A stretch of DNA of 5,832 nucleotides. Source: JBGPBY01 sp041481485. GTDB lineage: Bacteria; Acidobacteriota; Terriglobia; 20CM-2-55-15. The notes under the pieces were generated by a model that was not told the DNA's origin, searched no databases, and saw nothing but the letters and a program-made list of their open reading frames with translations. Location of the stretch: NCBI GenBank assembly GCA_041481485.1, contig JBGPBY010000471.1, positions 1 through 5,832 of the forward strand, given 5' to 3'. Shown here piece after piece: positions 1-5,832 of the stretch (its first letter is position 1; each line of letters starts with the position of its first letter). Made by a program: the position numbers and the translations under genes.

Positions 1-666
1 ACACCGGCCAAATCCGCCAAAATCGATTTCGGCTTCGACGGTCTGATTAAAAGGGTCGTGGGCAAGAAACTGTTGACGCACAGGAACGGAGCGAAGCTCT
101 TTTCTCAGGGAGAATATGGGGATGCGATCTACTTTGTCCATAAGGGTAAAGTTCAACTCACTGTCGTCTCCGCTCAAGGGAAGGAAGCGATACTGGCGGA
201 ATTGGGGCCTCGTGGCTTTTTCGGTGAAGAGTGCCTCGTCGGCAGTTCTCGTCGGACGAGCACGGCAACAACACTGAAACCATCAGCTCTATTTCGAATA
301 GAGAAGCATGCCATGCTTAGAGCTCTGCACCTCGACCCCAGGTTTTCCGAAATGTTCATGAATTCACTGTTAGCCCGCAACATCAACCTGGAAAACGAAC
401 TCTCCGATCAGCTATTCAATCACAGCGAGAAGCGGCTGGCCTGTGCTCTTCTGAAACTCACCCGTCACGGCCGGCACAAAAAGCTACCGAACGCGAAGCT
501 GCCAAAAATTACTCAGGAGATGCTGGCCGAAATGATTGGGACGACTCGTTCTAAGGTTGGTGTTTTTATGAATAAATTCAGGAAACTCGGGCTGATCGAT
601 TATAGAGGCACAGGAGATATTACGGTGAACGCTGAATGCATGACCGAGGCGGTATTACATGATTGA
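1..666 (+). CDS. Crp/Fnr-family transcription regulator, 5' end outside window
   Basis: This gene encodes a cytoplasmic transcription regulator: an N-terminal cyclic-nucleotide-binding-type sensor fold joined by a dimer helix to a C-terminal winged-helix DNA-binding domain. The frame is open from base 1. A GTG at 58 is possible, but the codons before it (reading SAKIDFGFDGLIKRV) look like the normal N-terminal lead-in of this subfamily, so the true start is probably just outside the window. Counting from the GTG, the beta-roll covers about residues 8-85, with the phosphate-cassette-like stretch FFGEECLVGSSRRTSTA at 54-70. The dimer helix follows (about 90-115), then DQLFNHSEKRLA at 117-128. 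The helix-turn-helix is at about 151-178 (ITQEMLAEMIGTTRSKVGVF, then MNKFRKLG). The protein ends in VLHD, as remembered relatives do. No FNR-type N-terminal cysteine cluster is visible, so the ligand is unknown. Its last 12 bases overlap the convergent minus-strand gene remnant. Whether it controls the downstream operon cannot be told; I saw no clear Crp- or Fnr-type palindrome there. Confidence 0.93.
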   Translation, partial: TPAKSAKIDFGFDGLIKRVVGKKLLTHRNGAKLFSQGEYGDAIYFVHKGKVQLTVVSAQGKEAILAELGPRGFFGEECLVGSSRRTSTATTLKPSALFRIEKHAMLRALHLDPRFSEMFMNSLLARNINLENELSDQLFNHSEKRLACALLKLTRHGRHKKLPNAKLPKITQEMLAEMIGTTRSKVGVFMNKFRKLGLIDYRGTGDITVNAECMTEAVLHD

Positions 667-1237
667 CGGCGGCGTGAAAACGCGCAGATGGGACCGGACG
701 GGATCGTAGGCTTGCTGACTGACAGCATCCTGACAGACCCAAATAGCTTGCTCCGTTGTAAAGCGCGGGCTGACAACCCGGCCCGGAGGAGCGCCGCGAC
801 CCGGAGCGTTGGAATAGATTTGACGATCATTCACACCCCACGTCAGGTCAAAGGCGTAGCTGTCCGCGCCGCCGTCAGGATCTTGAATCCGCACGACTGT
901 CGCCCCGCCGTTTTGCGGCGCGCGAACCAGTTCCTGGCGACCGCGCCCGTCCACACCGTTAAACCGCAGGTTCGGAGGACTTGCCGGCATCGTACCGGTG
1001 CATTCAAACCGGCGCCATTGGGGCGGTTGACCGGAAAGGTTCCGAAGGGTCGCGTTCCCTCCGCGAATTTCCACTTCGGCTGCCCCATCCACTAAAACCT
1101 CGACCCTGCACTGGCCATGATCCGCGCTGCCGCCTCCGACCATGCAAGGTTTGGCCGTTTGCCACTCCGACAATCGAGACCATGGCAGCAACTCCGATAG
1201 TCCATCGAATCAGACTAGACGAGGACCGTCTGTTCAA
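655..1237 (-). pseudogene. Remnant of a small secreted protein gene, frameshifted after the signal peptide and cut short at the 3' end
   Basis: Two minus-strand frames together make one recognisable protein. The first starts at a TTG (1237-1235). It encodes a textbook Sec signal peptide: MNRRSSSSLIRW, a hydrophobic core (TIGVAAMVSIVGVA) and a likely cleavage site at ANG|Q. This frame then loses sense after about position 1141. The second frame, ending at TAA 657-655, carries the mature domain: CRVEVLVDGAAEVEIRGG, then QWRRFECTG, FNGVDGRGRQELVR, VVRIQDPDGG and YAFDLTW, then a separate segment RFTTEQAIWVCQDAV. I remember this layout from uncharacterised secreted acidobacterial proteins, in which the VCQDAV segment is followed by some tens more residues. 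Here the frame ends about 20 residues after it, inside the convergent regulator gene. Joining the frames needs one extra base (or two missing) near 1120-1150. Function is unknown. Alternatives are a sequencing indel in a live gene, or a shorter intact gene starting at TTG 1191 or ATG 1143 without a signal peptide. Confidence 0.6.
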
Positions 1238-1308
1238 TTGGGCACACCACAGATCGCCATGGCCACAAGTTCTGCTCCATAAGAAGTTTTAGAGAGGCTC
1301 AAGACGAT

Positions 1309-1323
1309 GGGATTCATGATCCC
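1309..1323. promoter_or_regulatory. Small inverted repeat in the operon's upstream region
   Basis: Perfect 5-base arms, GGGAT and ATCCC, flank a 5-base centre (TCATG). The repeat lies about 50 bases upstream of the first operon gene, just before a TATAAG box. Its position would suit an operator, but arms this short occur by chance, and no known regulator consensus is matched. Confidence 0.15.
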
Positions 1324-1327
1324 TGCG

Positions 1328-1333
1328 TATAAG
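1328..1333 (+). promoter_or_regulatory. Possible -10 box for the four-gene operon
   Basis: TATAAG resembles a sigma-70-type -10 hexamer (TATAAT) and stands 18 bases before the Shine-Dalgarno sequence at 1346-1353. No good -35 hexamer is seen 16-19 bases upstream, so this is only a candidate. It is offered because the 1238-1374 region is the only gene-free space from which the operon could be transcribed locally. Confidence 0.2.
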
Positions 1334-1345
1334 AGTGCACAGATT

Positions 1346-1353
1346 AAAAGGAG
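1346..1353 (+). promoter_or_regulatory. Strong Shine-Dalgarno sequence with an ambiguous start
   Basis: AAAAGGAG is the best ribosome-binding site in the window. It is spaced 6 bases from an ATG at 1360, but that ATG is followed by GGA and then a TGA stop. The next ATG (1365) is in another frame and gives a 39-codon reading frame. The ATG that opens the real gene (1375) is 21 bases away, too far for normal use. Initiation at the mini-frame with re-initiation at 1375, or an indel just after 1365, would explain this. Confidence 0.5.
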
Positions 1354-1374
1354 CATTTCATGGGATGAACGAGC

Positions 1375-1956
1375 ATGGGAAGCTTGTTTTGGGTGGTCGT
1401 TCTTGCCCTCTCAATTTCTCGAGTTGCCAGCCCTGGCGAGTCTGGCCAGTCCGCGAAGACTATTGTCACCACTGCGCGAGCTGAAATCATTCGTGATTTT
1501 TCCGATCGCGTAAAGGCATACGTCAAACTCCGAAAGAATGTTGAGGAGTCCCTTGCCCGTCCGAAATCATCGAGGGACTCGGCCGAAATTGCGACTCACA
1601 AAACCGCATTGGCAGCTATGATCGTTGCGACGCGCTCCGATGCACACCAGGGTGACATATTCACCCCGGATATTGCAGAGCACTTCCGCGACGTTATCCG
1701 AAAAACGTTGCAGACATCCGGTTCCCAGGCGGTGCGCCGGACGATTCAGGATAAGGATCCCGCAAAGCCCGTTGTCATTCGAGTGAACAGCGTCTATCCG
1801 GAAGACAGTCCGCTGCAGACCATGCCGCCGACTCTTCTCGGCCGGCTTCCGGATTTGTCTTCAGATATGGCATATCGCATCATCGACCGGTCGCTCGTCT
1901 TGTTGGATAACAAGACGAGACTCATCGTCGACTTCATACCGGACGCACTTCCGTGA
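1375..1956 (+). CDS. Exported protein of unknown function, 193 residues
   Basis: I recognise this as a conserved, unnamed protein type of acidobacterial genomes but know no function for it. The N-terminus is hydrophobic (FWVVVLALSISRVAS, residues 5-19) and is followed by a polar mature region, so export to the periplasm is likely. The n-region lacks positive charge, which is a little odd. A helical segment follows (DFSDRVKAYVKLRKNVEESL, 41-60), then HQGDIFTPDIAEHFRDVI (91-108). The C-terminal half contains YPEDSPLQTMPPTLLGRLPD (141-160) and ends in YRIIDRSLVLLDNKTRLIVD (167-186) plus FIPDALP. These C-terminal blocks look like the family's conserved core. There are no cysteines and no visible enzyme motif. 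The start at ATG 1375 is chosen because the only in-frame ATG upstream (1360) is separated from it by a stop codon. The gene ends with TGA inside a GTGA overlap with the phosphoesterase gene, so the two are probably translated together. Confidence 0.8.
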   Translation: MGSLFWVVVLALSISRVASPGESGQSAKTIVTTARAEIIRDFSDRVKAYVKLRKNVEESLARPKSSRDSAEIATHKTALAAMIVATRSDAHQGDIFTPDIAEHFRDVIRKTLQTSGSQAVRRTIQDKDPAKPVVIRVNSVYPEDSPLQTMPPTLLGRLPDLSSDMAYRIIDRSLVLLDNKTRLIVDFIPDALP

Positions 1957-2840
1957 GACCTCCAGGAATGCGTTTGATTCAGCGCTTAGTTTTCCTGGCC
2001 CTGATTCCGCTATGCCTGTCGATTTACGGTCAGAAGCTGACGCTTCCATTACAGCCAGGATCTGTACGTTTTGCTGCAATCGGCGACATGGGTACTGGAG
2101 ACATTCCTCAATATGAAGTGGCTTCGAGGATGAATGCCATTCGTGATCAGTTTCCCTTTGATTTCGTGATTATGCTTGGCGACAACATCTACGGCGGGAA
2201 TACTTCCGCAGACTTCCAGAAGAAATTCGAGTTGCCCTACAAGCTGCTTCTGGACGCCGGAGTAAAGTTTTACGCAAGTCTTGGCAATCACGACGCCGCC
2301 ACTCAGAAAACCTACAAGCCTTTCAACATGGGCGGGCAGCAGTACTACACGTACAAGAAAGGCAACGTGCAGTTCTTTGCTCTCGACAGCAACTACATGG
2401 ATCCGGCGCAGGTTGCCTGGTTGACCAGGGAATTGCGCGGTTCCTCATCGGAATGGAAGATCTGTTACTTTCATCATCCCCTTTATTCATCGGGTAAATT
2501 TCACGGTCCTTCGGTGGAGCTTCGCCAGATTCTGGAACCGCTGTTCGTAAAATACGGTGTCCAGGTCGTTTTTTCCGGGCACAACCACGTGTATGAGCGC
2601 ACCAAACCGCAAAACGGCATCACTTATTTTACCGAGGGGGCTGCTGGCGAGTTGAGAAAGGGCGACCTGAAGAAGACCAGTCTGACCGCTTCAGGTTACG
2701 ATCAGGATCAATCCTTCCTGCTTGTCGAAATTTCCGGAGACGATCTGAATTTCCGCGCGGTATCGAGACTTGGCGTGACGGTGGACTACGGGATATTTTC
2801 CAGGGCAAAGGCCGTTAAGCAGCAGGCGTCTAAGTTATGA
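1953..2840 (+). CDS. Secreted purple-acid-phosphatase-like metallophosphoesterase
   Basis: This is a calcineurin-like phosphoesterase that should hydrolyse phosphate esters with a two-metal centre, outside the cytoplasm. All five purple-acid-phosphatase motifs are present: GDMG (44-47), GDNIY (76-80, including the tyrosine ligand typical of purple acid phosphatases), GNHD (111-114), YFHHP (172-176) and GHNH (209-212) followed by VYER. The expected ligands are therefore D45, D77, Y80, N112, H174, H210 and H212, and the enzyme should be active. A signal peptide (MRLIQRLVFLALIPLCLSIYG) covers residues 6-26. Its cysteine does not sit in a lipobox. Translation may start at GTG 1953 (GTGA overlap with the upstream gene) or at ATG 1968, which begins the signal peptide neatly; both are in the same frame. 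At 295 residues it is a single-domain enzyme of about the size of animal tartrate-resistant acid phosphatases. It shares an ATGA overlap with the Omp85 gene that follows. The substrate cannot be read from the sequence. Confidence 0.92.
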   Translation: MRPPGMRLIQRLVFLALIPLCLSIYGQKLTLPLQPGSVRFAAIGDMGTGDIPQYEVASRMNAIRDQFPFDFVIMLGDNIYGGNTSADFQKKFELPYKLLLDAGVKFYASLGNHDAATQKTYKPFNMGGQQYYTYKKGNVQFFALDSNYMDPAQVAWLTRELRGSSSEWKICYFHHPLYSSGKFHGPSVELRQILEPLFVKYGVQVVFSGHNHVYERTKPQNGITYFTEGAAGELRKGDLKKTSLTASGYDQDQSFLLVEISGDDLNFRAVSRLGVTVDYGIFSRAKAVKQQASKL

Positions 2841-4141
2841 ATAGGCGAATGACTGTGCGCAAGACCGTTTTGATGTTCGGTTTCTGCCTGATGGAAGCGA
2901 CGGTCCTCGGTGGATTGCAGAATCCCGTGTTCGGTCAATCTTCGCAGCAGACGGCGGAATCGCCAGCGGACACCTGTCTGGAATCTACATGCCGAGATGT
3001 GCCTGTTCGGGAAACCCTGAACGCAATTGGTCCTCACACCAGGGATTTCGAAGGGAACGATGTGCGGCTGCGAGGCCTGGTGGGTGGATTCGCGCAGGGA
3101 GCTGGAATTGCCGGAGGCATACAAGTCACCACGGCCGACACGATTCCCCATCTGCAGCTGAGGGCGAATTTCCTGACTTCGACAGTACTGGATCAACGTT
3201 TCGACCTGGAAGCCGTGCTCAATACCAACGGCAATCGGAATCACGTTGACGTTTGGTTCAGCTATATGACCCGCAAGAATACTTTCTTCGGAATTGGTGT
3301 GCAGTCTTCCAGGGCCGGCAATACCAGCTTCGACACCGACCAACGTAGTTATCAGGGATCGTTCTATCGGGATTTTTCCAGACACCTTCAGGGCGGAGTC
3401 TTCACCCAGGTCATGAATTCTCACAGCGGACCCGGCAGAACGAAGGATCCGGCAATCACAGAAAACTTCTCCGGCACTCCCAATCAATTGCCTGCGCAAT
3501 GGCTTCCCGGTTTGCAGTCGACCACCCAGATCCTGTCTTACGGCGGCTTCATTGAATACGACGCGCGGGATAAGTCGGTGGATCTGACTCGAGGATTCGA
3601 CATTTACATCCGCGCTGCATCGAATGATGGAATGAAAAACCACGCTGCATTTGCCGACTACGGCTGGCTTGAAGGTGAGTTCGATGTGCGAGGGTACATT
3701 CCTCTTGGGAGTTCCCGAAATTCTCTTGCGCTACGCTCGAGAGGACAGTTCAAGAATCCGAGAGGCGGAAGCGAGATTCCTTTTTACGACCTGTCGTTCC
3801 TCGGAGGCCGCGACTTCGTTCGGGGTTACCAGTCCTATCGACTTCGCGGCAACGACCTTCTGATGCTTTCCACGGAACTACGGCAGGTCATTTACAAGAA
3901 AACGGATCGCCGAGGCATCGATGCTTTTGCCTTCGCAGATACAGGACAGACGTGGGGCGATGCGCGTTCTCTGACGGATCTGTCGGTTCCCGCAGCTCAA
4001 CATTTTGGTTTCGGCCACTGGCATTCGGGCGTTGGAGGCGGGTTTCAGTACCGTCACTCTCGCTCCCTGACGGCCAGGTTTGAGGCTGGCCGGAGCAACG
4101 AGGGCGTCAAGACATACGCATCCATCTCTCGTGGTTTCTAA
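2837..4141 (+). CDS. Omp85-superfamily (BamA/TamA-like) outer-membrane barrel without POTRA domains
   Basis: This encodes an outer-membrane beta-barrel of the Omp85 surface-antigen type, a superfamily that inserts or exports proteins at the outer membrane. The C-terminal half is diagnostic: FLGGRDFVRGY at 321-331 carries the (V/I)RG(F/Y) motif of the inward-folded loop 6, then come LSTELRQVIY (344-353), FAFADTGQTW (364-373), HSGVGGGFQY (396-405) and a final strand ending in phenylalanine (YASISRGF). The N-terminus is a signal peptide (MTVRKTVLMFGFCLM, cleavage probably at VFG|Q, residue 33/34). Only about 50 residues lie between that point and the first likely strand near 85, too few for a POTRA domain, so the mature protein is essentially a barrel of about 350 residues. 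That short segment holds two close cysteines, C47 and C52, which could form a disulfide. The start ATG overlaps the phosphoesterase stop (ATGA), implying coupled synthesis. The substrate is unknown. Its role as the main BamA or TamA is unlikely without POTRA domains. Confidence 0.88.
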   Translation: MNRRMTVRKTVLMFGFCLMEATVLGGLQNPVFGQSSQQTAESPADTCLESTCRDVPVRETLNAIGPHTRDFEGNDVRLRGLVGGFAQGAGIAGGIQVTTADTIPHLQLRANFLTSTVLDQRFDLEAVLNTNGNRNHVDVWFSYMTRKNTFFGIGVQSSRAGNTSFDTDQRSYQGSFYRDFSRHLQGGVFTQVMNSHSGPGRTKDPAITENFSGTPNQLPAQWLPGLQSTTQILSYGGFIEYDARDKSVDLTRGFDIYIRAASNDGMKNHAAFADYGWLEGEFDVRGYIPLGSSRNSLALRSRGQFKNPRGGSEIPFYDLSFLGGRDFVRGYQSYRLRGNDLLMLSTELRQVIYKKTDRRGIDAFAFADTGQTWGDARSLTDLSVPAAQHFGFGHWHSGVGGGFQYRHSRSLTARFEAGRSNEGVKTYASISRGF

Positions 4142-5832
4142 GCCCCTTCCCATAACCGATCTACTCAAGCCCCATTGGAAGGCCATGACAATGGCGCTGG
4201 TGGCAGTCGCCGTCGGCGCGGCAATGGATCTTCTGGAGCCCTGGCCGATCAAGATCGTCCTCGACTATCTGCTGCAATCCAAGACAATGCCGGCCTGGAT
4301 GGTTGACGTCGTTGCCGTGATCGGAAGCGGAAGACTGGCCATCCTCAATTTCGCCGTGATCGCGGTTGCGGCCATTGCCGTTGTCGGCGCCGTCAGTTCC
4401 TATCTGGAAGACTATCTCACGACGAACGTCGGTCAGTGGATCATGCACGACCTGCGCCGGACCCTGTATCACCATATCCATCGGCTTTCGCTCGCCGAAC
4501 ACGATGAAAGAAGGACCGGCGATCTTATCGGGCGGGTGACAAGCGACATCGACAGTGTCCAGGACTTCGTCGCATCCGCTCTGCTGGGCATTGTGACGAG
4601 CGCCCTCACCCTGTTCGGAATCATCGGCGTCATGCTCTACATAAATTGGCGTTTCACGGTGATCTCGCTTTCCATCGCACCCTTCCTGTTTCTGGTGGTT
4701 TATTACTTCACGCGGCGCATCAAGAAAGCCTCACGCGAGGTCCGGAAAAAGGAAAGTGAGTTGGTTTCAACCGTCGAAGAAGTGTTGTCATCCATTCGCC
4801 TGGTCAAGGCATTTGCACGGGAGGACTACGAGGAACGCCGATTCGAGCGCCAGAGCCTCGATAATGTCGAAACCGCCTTGATTGCGCGAAGTATCAAGAT
4901 GAAGCTTTCGCCAATCGTCGACGTCATTGTTGGTATCGGAACGTGCCTGATGCTGGGATACGGAGCACAGCTGGTAATGGCAGGACAATTGACGGCCGGG
5001 GACCTGGTGGTCTTTCTCTGGTACCTGGGCAAGATGTACAAGCCCATGAGGGACCTGTCGAAGATGTCCGACACGGTTTCAAAGGCAAGCGTGGGTCTCG
5101 AACGGATACGCGAGATCCTGGATACCGAGAGTGCGGTTCGCGACATGCCGCATGCGCGCCGGGCGAAGAGATTCGCGGGCACTATTGAATTCGACAATGT
5201 GTCGTTCGGGTACGAGAACAATTCATCGATTCTTAAAAATGTCAGTTTCAAGATTGAGCCCGGGCGGATTGCGGCATTTGTGGGGCCGACCGGGGGAGGC
5301 AAGACAACCATTATCAATCTCGTCGCACGTTTCTATGACCCGGTCTCCGGCACTGTCAAAATCGACGGTGCCGATATCCGGACGTTCACCATGAAATCGC
5401 TTCGCGATCAGATTAGTTTTGTATTGCAGGACACGGTCCTGTTCCGAACACCGATCTGGGAAAACATTGCCTATGGGCGCCCCGAAGCCACTCGCGCCGA
5501 AATAATCCGCGCCGCGAAATTGGCCAATGCGCATGAGTTCATTGAGAAAATGCCGGAAGGTTACGACACGATGGTGGGCGAACGCGGCGTCACTCTCTCC
5601 GGCGGACAGCGCCAGAGAATTGCCATTGCACGGGCCGTGATTCGCGATACCCCAATTCTGATTTTGGACGAACCTACTTCAGGATTGGACGCACAGTCTG
5701 AGCAGGCAGTGTTCGAAGCTCTCGAACGTCTGATGAAACACAAGACGTCCATTGTCATCGCGCACCATCTTTCAACGATTCTCCACGCCAACACAATTTT
5801 TGTCGTGAAAGACAGCGAATTGAAGGAGCGGG
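4131..5832 (+). CDS. ABC exporter with fused permease and ATPase domains (MsbA-like half-transporter), 3' end outside window
   Basis: This is an inner-membrane half-transporter that should work as a dimer, using ATP to export a lipid, peptide or other compound. I chose GTG 4131, which overlaps the Omp85 gene by 11 bases, because it keeps the lead-in DLLKPHWKAM that relatives have; ATG 4185 would lose it. The membrane domain spans about residues 18-320. Hydrophobic segments lie at about 20-34, 57-90, 148-170, 174-192 and 262-300, and the coupling-type segment SIRLVKAFAREDYEERR is at 221-237. The nucleotide-binding domain has Walker A GPTGGGKTT (385-393), Q-loop Q433, signature LSGGQRQRIAIARA (489-502), Walker B ILILDEPTSGLD (509-520, glutamate E514) and switch histidine H545. 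All catalytic elements are present, so it should be active. The reading frame has no stop before base 5832 and covers 567 codons; relatives end some tens of residues later. The overall sequence resembles acidobacterial MsbA-like exporters, but the substrate is not identifiable. Confidence 0.95.
   Translation, partial: MVSKPLPITDLLKPHWKAMTMALVAVAVGAAMDLLEPWPIKIVLDYLLQSKTMPAWMVDVVAVIGSGRLAILNFAVIAVAAIAVVGAVSSYLEDYLTTNVGQWIMHDLRRTLYHHIHRLSLAEHDERRTGDLIGRVTSDIDSVQDFVASALLGIVTSALTLFGIIGVMLYINWRFTVISLSIAPFLFLVVYYFTRRIKKASREVRKKESELVSTVEEVLSSIRLVKAFAREDYEERRFERQSLDNVETALIARSIKMKLSPIVDVIVGIGTCLMLGYGAQLVMAGQLTAGDLVVFLWYLGKMYKPMRDLSKMSDTVSKASVGLERIREILDTESAVRDMPHARRAKRFAGTIEFDNVSFGYENNSSILKNVSFKIEPGRIAAFVGPTGGGKTTIINLVARFYDPVSGTVKIDGADIRTFTMKSLRDQISFVLQDTVLFRTPIWENIAYGRPEATRAEIIRAAKLANAHEFIEKMPEGYDTMVGERGVTLSGGQRQRIAIARAVIRDTPILILDEPTSGLDAQSEQAVFEALERLMKHKTSIVIAHHLSTILHANTIFVVKDSELKER

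Noticed and set aside
672..683. Hairpin GCGT-GAAA-ACGC after the regulator gene as a terminator
   Set aside because: The stem is only 4 base pairs, with no run of T on either side. It lies inside the minus-strand remnant and is not convincing as an intrinsic terminator.
688..1095. Plus-strand open frame of 135 codons opposite the secreted-protein remnant
   Set aside because: The protein is arginine- and proline-rich with no motif or good ribosome-binding site. The minus strand has recognisable family sequence over the same bases.
1238..1374. Crp- or Fnr-type binding site upstream of the operon
   Set aside because: No TGTGA-N6-TCACA or TTGAT-N4-ATCAA-like palindrome could be found; the only inverted repeat (1309-1323) does not match these patterns.
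1998..2030. Lipoprotein signal in the phosphoesterase (cysteine in LIPLCLSIYG)
   Set aside because: The residue just before the cysteine is leucine and the upstream pattern does not fit a lipobox; an ordinary cleaved signal peptide fits better.
2786..3643. Long minus-strand open frame (285 codons) opposite the Omp85 gene
   Set aside because: It lies almost wholly antisense to a clearly real barrel gene, shows no recognisable domain or signal, and its composition is what the complement of that gene would give.
4826..5317. Minus-strand open frame of 163 codons opposite the ABC exporter
   Set aside because: It is antisense to the exporter's conserved membrane and ATPase domains, and no independent protein features are seen.

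Overview
The window looks like a chromosomal segment of a Gram-negative, probably soil-dwelling Acidobacteriota bacterium. The evidence is an outer-membrane Omp85 barrel, several exported proteins, and proteins whose closest remembered relatives (the Crp/Fnr regulator, the 193-residue unknown protein, the minus-strand secreted domain and the ABC exporter) are acidobacterial. This phylum call comes from memory of protein families, not from a search.

Layout. Bases 1-666 (+) hold the larger part of a Crp/Fnr-type transcription regulator whose start lies before the window. Convergent to it, on the minus strand (1237 down to 655), is what looks like a decayed gene for a small secreted protein. Its signal peptide is in one frame, its conserved domain is in another, and its tail stops early where it runs into the regulator gene. 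Bases 1238-1374 are a short intergenic region with a good Shine-Dalgarno sequence, a small inverted repeat and a weak -10-like box. From there, four plus-strand genes run to the end of the window, each overlapping the next by 4 to 11 bases, which indicates a translationally coupled operon. In order they are: a 193-residue exported protein of unknown function, a purple-acid-phosphatase-like metallophosphoesterase with a signal peptide, an Omp85 (BamA/TamA-like) outer-membrane barrel that appears to lack POTRA domains, and a half-size ABC exporter (six-helix membrane domain plus ATPase) cut by the window end.

How they may work together. The operon supplies one inner-membrane exporter, two probably periplasmic or secreted proteins (one a metal-dependent phosphatase) and one outer-membrane pore or insertase. 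Metallophosphoesterases fused to Omp85 barrels are known in other bacteria, so the adjacent phosphatase and barrel genes may be a split form of that arrangement. Adding an ABC exporter makes a trans-envelope export or envelope-maintenance system an attractive but unproven hypothesis. No RNA genes, CRISPR arrays, insertion sequences or attachment sites were seen.
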